A stretch of 5,235 bases of DNA from positions 1 through 5,235 of the forward strand of contig JALTLT010000176.1 in assembly GCA_027001815.1 (NCBI GenBank), in the 5' to 3' direction. The notes under the pieces are model-generated. The model was not told where the DNA came from, searched no databases, and saw nothing but the letters and a program-made list of their open reading frames with translations. This document shows, one piece after another, positions 1 through 5,109 of this stretch. Position 1 is the first letter of the stretch, and the number at the start of each line of letters is the position of its first letter. The position numbers were made by a program, and so were the translations under genes. The stretch comes from Gammaproteobacteria bacterium. Lineage in GTDB: Bacteria > Pseudomonadota > Gammaproteobacteria > JALTLT01.

Positions 1-186
1 ATCCTCACCGACCGCTTCCTTCGCGATCCGGACGACGGCGTGACCGAGATGTGGTCCAATCAGTTGCCGGGCGGCAACAACATGGGGCACGAGACGGGCT
101 GGTGCCACAGCGCCGATATGCGTGACCCTCCCCAGTACCTCGATCATGCACGCAACGTGGAGATGAATGCGCAGGCCGCACGCTGA
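1..186 (+). CDS. C-terminal fragment of a probable alpha/beta-hydrolase (lipase/esterase-like), 5' end outside window
   Basis: Frame 1 is open from the first base to a TGA at 184-186, giving 61 residues that begin ILTDRFLRDPDDGVTEMW and end in MNAQAAR. The segment has the look of the end of a lipase or esterase domain: a D-D-G-V stretch (residues 11-14), where lipases of the Pseudomonas and Streptomyces type carry their catalytic Asp, followed by an LPGGNN turn and GHETGWCH (residues 30-37), where the catalytic His would lie. The nucleophile elbow (G-x-S-x-G) would be upstream of the window and cannot be seen. The family call is therefore an inference from two motifs. The reading frame itself is well supported, because its end overlaps the next gene closely. 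It is probably the first visible gene of a three-gene group. Confidence 0.5.
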   Translation: MLTDRFLRDPDDGVTEMWSNQLPGGNNMGHETGWCHSADMRDPPQYLDHARNVEMNAQAAR

Positions 187-841
187 GACGGGAGAGGTGA
201 GGGGAGGCGGGCCCGGCCATGCGCCTGCCTCCCTTCTCCTGCTGCTCGTTCCGATCCTTTTCCTGGTCGCCGGCACGGCTTCCGCCGGTTGCCTGCAGGA
301 GGTGCCCATCTGTTACGGCTACGGTTGTCGTCACACCGGCTGGCTGCCGGTGGACGAGGGGCGCTGCACGGCGCTGGAGCGCTGGATGGCGAGCGCCCGG
401 GATGCCGCCTCGGAGCGGGAGCGGCTGGCGGGGGCGATCGCTCTCCTCGAATCGTGGGCGGCTCTCCATGTCCCGGTGGGTGAGGACCTTGCGGGCAGCT
501 ACCCCTGGGGAGGGCTGCCGGGCCAGCAGGACTGTATCGACGAATCGCTCAACACCGACCGTTTTCTCCGCCTGCTGGACGAGGCGGGGCTGCTGCGCTG
601 GCATCGCCCGGCGGGAAGGCAGCGGCGTGCCCCCCGGGTCGTGGATGTCCACTGGACGGCGGTGATCCGGGAACGCGCCACCGGCAGGTCCTACGCCGTC
701 GACAGTTGGCTTCGGGACAACGGTGAAGCCGCGGTGATCCTGCCCCTCGAGGCGTGGCGGGAGGCCGAACCCCCATCCGACCGTCCCTTGAGCGGGCGCT
801 CCGAACGGCGTTGGAGCGAGATCTGGCAGGAGGAGGAGTGA
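167..841 (+). CDS. Secreted protein of unknown function with a possible transglutaminase-like Cys-His-Asp site
   Basis: The 224-residue product has an arginine-containing N-terminus, a leucine-rich hydrophobic core (residues about 22-36) and a TASA cleavage site after residue 40, so it should be exported by the Sec route and cleaved by signal peptidase I. The mature part starts with a cysteine-rich segment (Cys42, 49, 54, 67) that could form disulfides. Further on come QQDCIDES (Cys123), VHWTAV (His162) and YAVDSW (Asp179). This order and spacing resemble the Cys-His-Asp triad of transglutaminase-like or papain-like cysteine enzymes. That is inference; I do not recognise a named family. The start is uncertain. 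ATG 167 has GGAG at 159-162 and overlaps the upstream gene by 20 bp; GTG 197 is an in-frame alternative that shortens the N-terminus by ten residues but keeps the signal peptide. The stop codon overlaps the start of the following SDR gene. Confidence 0.75.
   Translation: MRRPHAETGEVRGGGPGHAPASLLLLLVPILFLVAGTASAGCLQEVPICYGYGCRHTGWLPVDEGRCTALERWMASARDAASERERLAGAIALLESWAALHVPVGEDLAGSYPWGGLPGQQDCIDESLNTDRFLRLLDEAGLLRWHRPAGRQRRAPRVVDVHWTAVIRERATGRSYAVDSWLRDNGEAAVILPLEAWREAEPPSDRPLSGRSERRWSEIWQEEE
828..840 (+). promoter_or_regulatory. Ribosome binding site and GTG start overlapping the previous stop codon
   Basis: Two overlapping AGGAGG motifs (828-833 and 831-836) lie just before GTG 838-840, whose last two bases open the TGA stop (839-841) of the upstream gene. 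This fixes the SDR start at 838 rather than at the in-frame ATG 754, which lies deep inside the upstream gene and would add 28 residues with no Rossmann character. A GTGA overlap of this type usually gives translational coupling. Confidence 0.75.
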
Positions 842-1713
842 CGGGAGGATCGTATCTTCTGGCGGGTTGCGGCCGCGTGGGGGGACGACTGCTGGCTGCG
901 GAGCAGGCCGCGGCTCGTGCCCTCTCCATCCTCAGCCGGGATCCGCTGCGTCGCTCCGCCGAGCTGGCCGCGGGGGTGACGGCCTGGTTCGAGGCGGACC
1001 TGGATCGGGGAGCACCCTCCGATCCGCCTCCCTCCTTCTCCGGCGTCTGGTATCTGGTCCCACCCCCCGGCGAGGGGCGCAGTGATCCCCGCCTGCGCCG
1101 CTTCCTGGAGTGGCTGGAGCCGGCGCCGCCCCGGCGTCTGGTACTGGTGAGCACCACCGGTGTCTACGGGGATTGTGGCGGGGCCTGGGTGGACGAGGGT
1201 CGCCGCCCCGATCCCGCCACCGACCGTGCCCGCCGCAGGCTCGATGCGGAGGGGGCGTTGCGCCAGTGGTGCGATGCCCGGGGGGTGCAGTGGGTGATCC
1301 TGCGCGTGGCGGGGATCTACGGTCCGGGCATGCTGCCGGAGGGGCGGCTGCGTCGCAGCGAGCCTGTCCTGCAGGCGGCGGAGGCCCCGTGGAGCAACCG
1401 TATCCACGTGGAGGACCTGGTGCAGGCGCTGCAGGCGGCCATGCACCGGCCGGAGGCGGCCGGTCTCTATAACGCCACCGACGGCAACCCCACCACCATG
1501 ACCGACTATTTCAACCGGGTGGCGGATCATCTGGGTCTGCCACGTCCGCCGGAGATCAGCCGGGCGGAGGCGCGGCGGCGACTCAGTTGCGGCATGCTCT
1601 CCTACCTCTCCGAGTCGAAGCGCCTCTCCAACCGCCGGCTGGTGGAGCAACTGGGGGTGCGACTTCGCTATCCCACCCTGGAGAAGGGGCTGCCCCCAGC
1701 GGACGATGCCTGA
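838..1713 (+). CDS. Atypical extended SDR, NAD(P)-binding epimerase/dehydratase-like (YeeZ type)
   Basis: The product is 291 residues from GTG 838, the usual size for single-domain extended SDRs. It opens with a Rossmann strand and the glycine motif GCGRVG (residues 10-15). Then come LVLVSTTGVYGD (about 102-112), LRVAGIYGPG (about 155-164), NRIHVEDL (about 187-194) and YNATDGNPTTMTDYF (about 211-225). This series is characteristic of the NAD-dependent epimerase/dehydratase family, and in particular of the small YeeZ-like branch. The expected active-site Tyr is Tyr110, but the Lys four residues later (YxxxK) is replaced by Gly114. Catalysis by the classical SDR mechanism is therefore doubtful, as is common in this branch, and the protein may mainly bind a dinucleotide. 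The substrate is unknown. The gene is coupled to the secreted protein upstream and is followed directly by repeat elements. Confidence 0.85.
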   Translation: MTGGSYLLAGCGRVGGRLLAAEQAAARALSILSRDPLRRSAELAAGVTAWFEADLDRGAPSDPPPSFSGVWYLVPPPGEGRSDPRLRRFLEWLEPAPPRRLVLVSTTGVYGDCGGAWVDEGRRPDPATDRARRRLDAEGALRQWCDARGVQWVILRVAGIYGPGMLPEGRLRRSEPVLQAAEAPWSNRIHVEDLVQALQAAMHRPEAAGLYNATDGNPTTMTDYFNRVADHLGLPRPPEISRAEARRRLSCGMLSYLSESKRLSNRRLVEQLGVRLRYPTLEKGLPPADDA

Positions 1714-1770
1714 ACCCCCCCCTCATCCCTCCCATACGGGACATTGTCTCCCTCTCTCCCGCTTGCTAGA
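1714..1770. other. Short gene-free spacer before the repeat elements
   Basis: Pyrimidine-rich spacer after the SDR stop codon. I see no clear hairpin terminator or promoter in it. It opens the 576-bp gene-free stretch up to 2289, which is otherwise filled by the two elements below. Confidence 0.5.
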
Positions 1771-1780
1771 TTAACAGGAT

Positions 1781-1811
1781 GTTGAAAAAGGCCGTCCTGG
1801 CCTTTTTCAAC
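1781..1811. repeat. Perfect 13-bp hairpin at the left end of the MITE-like element
   Basis: GTTGAAAAAGGCC pairs perfectly with GGCCTTTTTCAAC across the 5-base loop GTCCT. The arm contains five Ts but no T tract follows the stem, so it is an imperfect intrinsic terminator, though it may still slow transcription coming out of the SDR gene. The stem reuses the terminal repeat sequence, so each end of the element folds on itself as well as with the other end. Confidence 0.8.
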
Positions 1812-1847
1812 GCCGGAAGCCGAAAATGCGATTTCCGGCTTCCTTGC

Positions 1848-1876
1848 GTTTTCAATGACTTGCCGTCATTGAAAAC
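1848..1876. repeat. Perfect 12-bp central hairpin of the MITE-like element
   Basis: GTTTTCAATGAC and GTCATTGAAAAC are exact inverted repeats around the loop TTGCC. This lies near the middle of the 170-bp element and is the longest uninterrupted internal stem after the left-end hairpin. Confidence 0.8.
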
Positions 1877-1926
1877 GGCGGTGCATCCCTGCACCGCGGC
1901 ACAGGCTGCCGAAAAACGGTGTTTTT

Positions 1927-1959
1927 CAACAGCCTGTTAACCCGGATGTTGCACCAAGG
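1927..1959 (+). repeat. Left arm of an extended inverted repeat spanning both elements' junction
   Basis: CAACAGCCTG (1927-1936), then TTA, then the 20-bp terminal repeat of the second element. Apart from the three extra bases TTA, the arm matches the reverse complement of 2166-2195 at 28 of 30 positions. The outer ten bases belong to the tip of the MITE-like element. Confidence 0.7.
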
Positions 1960-2185
1960 ATCCGGATTCAGGGTGAGGCTGGCAGAGCATGTTGGACGAT
2001 CGTCCGAAGAAGCATAGCCGTCGCTATGGTTCGAGGAGGATCGTTCAAGATGTGCCGCCAGATTCGGCCTGAATCCGCACAGGTACGGACTGTCGTGTGG
2101 ATCTTTACTCCGGTCCACTCCACAACCAGTTGTAAACACGGACAAGACCCTGACCAGCAACGCCGCCTTGGTGCAGTATCCGGGT
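1940..2185. mobile_element. Second inverted-repeat element, probably a decayed or internally deleted insertion sequence
   Basis: ACCCGGATGTTGCACCAAGG (1940-1959) is repeated in inverted orientation at 2166-2185 (reverse complement ACCCGGATACTGCACCAAGG), 18 of 20 identical. The 246 bp between and including these ends are less GC-rich than the genes around them. On the minus strand an open frame ends with TGA at 1970-1968, only eight bases inside the left repeat, and its last fifty or so residues (from about VEWTGVKIHTTV to TIVQHALPASP) look protein-like. That position is where the C-terminus of an IS transposase would end, so this may be what remains after an internal deletion. The family is not assigned. 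The left tip abuts or shares base 1940 with the MITE-like element. Confidence 0.55.
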
Positions 2186-2195
2186 CAGGCTGTTG
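2166..2195 (-). repeat. Right arm of the extended inverted repeat
   Basis: Read on the minus strand this is CAACAGCCTG followed directly by the terminal repeat of the second element. The outer ten bases (CAGGCTGTTG on the + strand, 2186-2195) equal the tip of the MITE-like element without its TTAA and without the following A tract. Confidence 0.7.
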
Positions 2196-2289
2196 GTCCG
2201 GATTCTTTCGGTGAGAGGCCTCTTCGGCACCTCCCGGCCGTTTCCGGTGGCTCCCATTGTCCACAGACACTTCCGAACGGAGAGAATCG
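2186..2289. other. Gene-free leader before the small exported protein
   Basis: The stretch contains the outer part of the inverted repeat (2186-2195), a perfect 10-bp palindrome AGAGGCCTCT (2214-2223) and, at its 3' end, the GGAG of the next gene's ribosome binding site (2279-2282). I find no convincing -35/-10 pair. TCCGGATTC occurs at 2197-2205 and also at 1961-1969 as a direct repeat. Confidence 0.4.
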
Positions 2290-2709
2290 ATGAAGCTCAG
2301 ATGGTTGCCGTTGTGTTCCGCGCTGCTCGCCTCCAGCGTCCTTGCCAAGCCCTTCCAGCCGATCCTGGAGGTGGCGGAACAGTTCGATGATACCCGCGTG
2401 GTGGCGTTCATCAACGAGAACGACATCCGGGACTACCCGGTATGGGAGGATCGGGACTCGGCGCCTCCCTTCTCCATCTCCGACGCGATTCACTCCATCG
2501 AGGCGGCCTACCGGGCCGACCACCGTCGGCTCGATCCCGCGGCCATCGAGGAGATCGAGCTGCGCAAGGTGCGTGGTCACGAGAAGTACTGGCATTACCT
2601 GGTCAAGGTGCACGACGCCTCCCGCGGAGTGGAGCACTACGCCGTCTATGTGGTGCTGATGAACGGCAAGGTGATCCCCGCCGTGGTGGAGCCCGAACCC
2701 TTCAAGTGA
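2290..2709 (+). CDS. Small exported protein of unknown function, possibly PepSY-like
   Basis: The 139-residue product starts at ATG 2290, preceded by GGAG at 2279-2282 with a 7-base gap. An upstream in-frame start at 2257 would add 11 charged residues before the signal peptide and has no comparable site. Residues 1-19 (MKLRW, a hydrophobic core, SSVLA) form a clear Sec signal peptide with cleavage after Ala19, so the mature protein is likely periplasmic or secreted. The C-terminal half contains EIELRKVRGHEKYWHYLVKV, an acidic-basic linker, and HYAVYVVLMNGKVIPAVVE. The alternating strand pattern ending in a 'Y-x-V ... NGKV' hairpin recalls PepSY domains, but this is a loose resemblance only. 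There are no cysteines in the predicted mature part. The gene is flanked by the decayed insertion element upstream and a 256-bp gap downstream, and looks monocistronic. Confidence 0.75.
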   Translation: MKLRWLPLCSALLASSVLAKPFQPILEVAEQFDDTRVVAFINENDIRDYPVWEDRDSAPPFSISDAIHSIEAAYRADHRRLDPAAIEEIELRKVRGHEKYWHYLVKVHDASRGVEHYAVYVVLMNGKVIPAVVEPEPFK

Positions 2710-2720
2710 TCGCCCCGACC

Positions 2721-2740
2721 GCGGGGAAGGGAGTCCCCGC
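2721..2740 (+). terminator. Weak candidate terminator hairpin
   Basis: GCGGGGA (2721-2727) and TCCCCGC (2734-2740) form a 7-bp GC-rich stem with a 6-base loop, 11 bases after the stop codon of the small exported protein. Only a TTT at 2745-2747 follows, so the U tract is poor and efficient intrinsic termination is not certain. Confidence 0.35.
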
Positions 2741-2965
2741 AGGCTTTCCCCCCGTCCACCCCCCGGTTCCACATCGCGCAACTCTCCGCTCCGACCGACC
2801 GATCTCCAGACCACGGGCGGAGGTGTGGCTTCCCGCCGCGGTCCGGTCGTCTCTTGCGGTAGAATGACCGCAGCGGCGAATCGACGGCTCGCCACCAACA
2901 GGTGCGCGGTGGCCGGCTCGATATCTCGCCCCATCCGGGGAAACGGACCGAGTGAAGGGGGAATC
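2741..2965. other. Intergenic leader of the asparagine-synthetase-like gene
   Basis: No gene is supported here. The frame of the next gene stays open upstream to a GTG at 2825, but the extra 47 residues have no domain character and no ribosome binding site. The stretch contains the possible -10 region described separately and a small CCCC/GGGG hairpin near 2930-2941. Confidence 0.4.
2855..2872 (+). promoter_or_regulatory. Possible -10 box inside a short inverted repeat
   Basis: TAGAAT (2860-2865) matches five of six bases of the sigma70 -10 consensus. It sits inside TGCGGT (2855-2860), AGAATG, ACCGCA (2867-2872), an exact 6-bp inverted repeat that could be an operator. No acceptable -35 box is present 16-18 bases upstream, so the promoter call is weak. 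Confidence 0.25.
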
Positions 2966-4804
2966 ATGGGGGGATTCATTGCGGCATTCTTTCCCGGGGA
3001 CGAGGAGGGGCGTGCCCGGAGCCTGTTCGATCGTTCACTCTCCGCCTGGGAGAGGATCCGTGGCCAACGGCCCGCCTGGAATCTGGGGGGATGCGGGGTG
3101 CTGGTTGCGGGGTTTTCCCGACGGGTGAGCGACTATCCCCGTTCGCCGTGGGCCCGGGACGAGGCGGGACGCTGGATCTCTCTCCACGGCAGCGTCCTCC
3201 ACGAGGGCGGCCCCAACGCCGCAGACCGTCTCCTCCGTCTCGCGGAGGGTGACGCGGCCCGGCTGGTGGAGGAGGTGGATGGTTTCTACAACATCCTTCA
3301 CCACGATCCCGCCACTGGCGAGACCCTGCTGGTCACCGACCATCTCGGCAGCTACCACTCCTATGTGACCGAGATCGACGGGGTGCTTCTGGTCAGCAGC
3401 TCCTCCATGATCCTGGCCGCCCTCCATGGCCGGAGAGAGCTGGATCCGGTAGGTGCCTACGAGTTTCTGGCCACCGGCACCATCTACGGCGACCGCAGCC
3501 TCTTCCGCGGGATCCGCAAGACCCCCTCCGCCACCGTGCATCGCATCCGCCAGGGGCGCATCCACTCCGCCGGGCGCTGGTGGGACTATGGCGCGCTTCC
3601 CTTCTCCTCCCTCTCCACCGGAGAGGCGGTGGGGCCCTTCCGGGAGGCGGCCGGGCGGGTGACCGAGGCCTATTGTGACGGTGCCGAACGGCCCCTGGCC
3701 GATCTGACGGGGGGCTACGACTCCCGCTGCGTCCTGGCCATCTGTCTCGACCGCGGCATCCCGCTCAGCACGGTGGTCAACGGACCACCGGAGAGCGCCG
3801 ATGTGGTGATCGCCGGACGGATCGCCGACCATTTCGGCCTCGAGCACCATCACAACCGGCGGCTGGCGGAGACGCCGGAGGCGGTCTGGGAACAGGTCCG
3901 CGAGGCCCATCCGCTGACCGACGGGGAGTACGACCTCCTCGACTACGCCAACACCTTTCGGGTGCACAGCGACTACGCCCGCCGCTTCGACCTGAGCGTG
4001 GTGGGGTCGGGCGGTGAGGTGGCGCGCGGCTACTGGTGGGAGCTGCTGATGCCCGGAATCGGCAAGAGGGCGCCCCTCGACACCAGCCGGGTGGCGGAGC
4101 AGCGCTACGCCGCGGTGGCCGGTGACGCGACCCTCTACCGCCCGGAGGTGCGGCTCGATCTGGCCCACCACTTCCGCACCCTCTTCGACGGGAAGCTGCA
4201 GGGGATGGCGGAGCTGCCCAACACGGCGCAGATGGACTGGCTCTACCTGGAGGTGAGGATGCAGCGCTGGCAGGGGCGGATCGGCAGCTCCACGGACCAG
4301 ATCTGGCCGGCGCTCTCTCCCTTCCTCTGTCGTGCCCCCCTGGAGGTCGCCCTCTGCATCCGGCCCGAAGATCGTGTCTGGAACCGCTTCATCCGCCACT
4401 TCCTCGCCGACACCAACCGGGAGCTGGCTGCCCTGCCCCTGGAGAACGGTGCCCCCGCCCTGCCGCGCCGACTCTCCAATCTCCACCTCTTCCTGCCGGA
4501 GCTCCTCTCTCTCGGTCGCCGGGCAGTGGGCAAGGCGGTCCGCACGGTGACCCGCACCGGCTACGGGGAGAATGGCGGGGAGGCGCTCCACCTCCCGGTG
4601 CTGCGGGCCCTCTGGCGGGAGGAGGAGGTGCGCGAGCTGCTGGGTGTCGAGCGGATGCGTTCCCGCGAGCTGTTCGACGGAGCGCGGCTCGCGGCCTGGC
4701 TGGAGCGGGCCGCGGCCGGCGGGCTGTCCGCCGGTGAGTTCCGCCAGTTTGGACGCCTCCTCACCCTCGAGCGCACCTTGCGGAGCCTCGAATCCGGCGA
4801 CTGA
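2966..4804 (+). CDS. Asparagine-synthetase-like ATP-dependent amide ligase lacking the glutaminase cysteine
   Basis: The 612-residue product starts at ATG 2966, preceded by AAGGGGG (2955-2961) with a 4-base gap. The N-terminal part (residues about 1-190) follows the class II glutamine amidotransferase layout, including VDGFYNILHHD (about 104-114) and TDHLGSYHSY (about 124-133). However, it begins MGGF, where active enzymes begin MCG, so the nucleophilic Cys2 is Gly. The synthetase part carries LTGGYDSR (247-254), the PPi-loop form of SGGxDS used to bind ATP, and GSGGEVARGYWW (347-358), typical of Asn-synthase-like proteins. A C-terminal alpha-helical region follows. Ligation with a substrate amine or free ammonia rather than glutamine is likely, as in beta-lactam synthetase, lasso-peptide cyclases and several natural-product or glycan enzymes. 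The true substrate cannot be deduced: no RiPP precursor, leader protease or glycosyltransferase is visible nearby. It is probably cytoplasmic. Confidence 0.85.
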   Translation: MGGFIAAFFPGDEEGRARSLFDRSLSAWERIRGQRPAWNLGGCGVLVAGFSRRVSDYPRSPWARDEAGRWISLHGSVLHEGGPNAADRLLRLAEGDAARLVEEVDGFYNILHHDPATGETLLVTDHLGSYHSYVTEIDGVLLVSSSSMILAALHGRRELDPVGAYEFLATGTIYGDRSLFRGIRKTPSATVHRIRQGRIHSAGRWWDYGALPFSSLSTGEAVGPFREAAGRVTEAYCDGAERPLADLTGGYDSRCVLAICLDRGIPLSTVVNGPPESADVVIAGRIADHFGLEHHHNRRLAETPEAVWEQVREAHPLTDGEYDLLDYANTFRVHSDYARRFDLSVVGSGGEVARGYWWELLMPGIGKRAPLDTSRVAEQRYAAVAGDATLYRPEVRLDLAHHFRTLFDGKLQGMAELPNTAQMDWLYLEVRMQRWQGRIGSSTDQIWPALSPFLCRAPLEVALCIRPEDRVWNRFIRHFLADTNRELAALPLENGAPALPRRLSNLHLFLPELLSLGRRAVGKAVRTVTRTGYGENGGEALHLPVLRALWREEEVRELLGVERMRSRELFDGARLAAWLERAAAGGLSAGEFRQFGRLLTLERTLRSLESGD

Positions 4805-4830
4805 CCCCCGCCCGGCGGGACGGCTATACT
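4801..4830 (+). promoter_or_regulatory. Candidate sigma70 promoter for the M15 peptidase gene
   Basis: TATACT (4825-4830) matches five of six bases of the -10 consensus. CTGACC (4801-4806) matches four of six of the -35 consensus, with an 18-base spacer. The -35 box overlaps the stop codon of the preceding gene. Transcription would start near 4837, leaving a leader of about 60 bases before ATG 4898. Confidence 0.45.
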
Positions 4831-4882
4831 CACGGTACGCGGGTCTGAAGAGCGGGAATCCGGCAGAACCGGCCACAACCAC

Positions 4883-4890
4883 AGGGAGGG
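4883..4890 (+). promoter_or_regulatory. Ribosome binding site deciding the M15 peptidase start
   Basis: AGGGAGGG lies seven bases before ATG 4898. The in-frame GTG at 4892 is only one base from this motif, so ATG 4898 is the better start. Confidence 0.6.
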
Positions 4891-4897
4891 CGTGGAG

Positions 4898-5109
4898 ATG
4901 TCCAGGGAATTGAGCAAACTGCTGCCGGAGTTCCGGGAGCACGTGGAGGGGCTGCTGGACGATTGCGAGGCGAGCGGTTATCCCATGCGCCCCTTCTTCA
5001 CCGTGCGAACCCCCTTCGAACAGGCGCGCCTGTGGCGTCAGTCGCGCTCCACCCGCCAGATCCACGCCAAGCTGGCGGAGCTGGAGGCGGCCGGCGCCTC
5101 CTTTCTCGC
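4898..5109 (+). CDS. M15/VanY-type peptidase (peptidoglycan peptidase-like), 5' exon interrupted by a group II intron
   Basis: The visible 5' part encodes 70 residues plus two bases of codon 71 (GC, most simply Ala). It contains FFTVRTPFEQARLWRQSRS (about 34-51), then a helix IHAKLAELEAAGASFLA (about 55-71). This is the N-terminal signature of small M15-family peptidases related to VanY and to phage endolysins, where the text normally goes on to the zinc-binding SxHxxGxAxD region. Those zinc ligands are absent here because the gene is cut at 5109/5110. Past that point the frame runs on for 30 more codons to a TGA at 5198-5200, but those residues (CAQHGRTPAGG and onwards) are translated intron, not peptidase. 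The protein would hydrolyse peptidoglycan stem peptides in the periplasm or act as a lysin; no signal peptide is seen. It is functional only if the RNA is spliced and a 3' exon exists beyond the window. Confidence 0.7.

Larger units (their letters stand above)
1771..1940. mobile_element. 170-bp MITE-like element with TTAA-bounded inverted repeats and five hairpins
   Basis: The ends are TTAACAGGATGTTGAAAAA (1771-1789) and TTTTTCAACAGCCTGTTAA (1922-1940), which are inverted repeats matching at 18 of 19 positions. TTAA may be part of the repeat or a 4-bp target duplication; being palindromic, it cannot be told apart here. Inside are five consecutive stem-loops: a perfect 13-bp stem (1781-1793 with 1799-1811); an 8-bp stem (1815-1822 with 1836-1843); a perfect 12-bp stem (1848-1859 with 1865-1876); an 8-bp stem (1878-1885 with 1890-1897); and an 8+7-bp stem with a 2x2 internal loop (1901-1908 and 1911-1917 with 1921-1927 and 1930-1937). 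No protein is encoded. Size, terminal repeats and lack of a gene fit a non-autonomous element mobilised in trans, or a complex REP/BIME-like repeat. The driving transposase cannot be named from this copy. Confidence 0.75.

Noticed and set aside
754..837. Upstream ATG extension of the SDR by 28 residues
   Set aside because: It lies within the preceding gene, lacks a ribosome binding site and precedes the Rossmann strand. GTG 838 has a strong AGGAGG site and the typical stop/start overlap.
691..1650. 319-codon minus-strand open frame opposite the SDR gene
   Set aside because: It covers two well-supported + strand genes in antisense and shows no recognisable motif.
1771..1940. CRISPR array
   Set aside because: The repeats are inverted and of different sequence, with no regular direct repeats and spacers.
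2214..2223. AGAGGCCTCT palindrome as an operator
   Set aside because: A single 10-bp palindrome without a recognisable promoter nearby is expected by chance often enough in GC-rich DNA.
2825..2965. N-terminal extension of the asparagine-synthetase-like protein from GTG 2825, or a small precursor peptide here
   Set aside because: The 47 residues are Arg-rich with no homology-like pattern, and the AAGGGGG site supports ATG 2966. No leader-core RiPP precursor features could be seen.
167..4804. Lasso-peptide-type gene cluster (cysteine protease plus asparagine-synthetase-like cyclase)
   Set aside because: The candidate Cys-His-Asp protein is exported, lies 2.1 kb from the ligase with repeats and another gene between, and no precursor or recognition-element gene is present.
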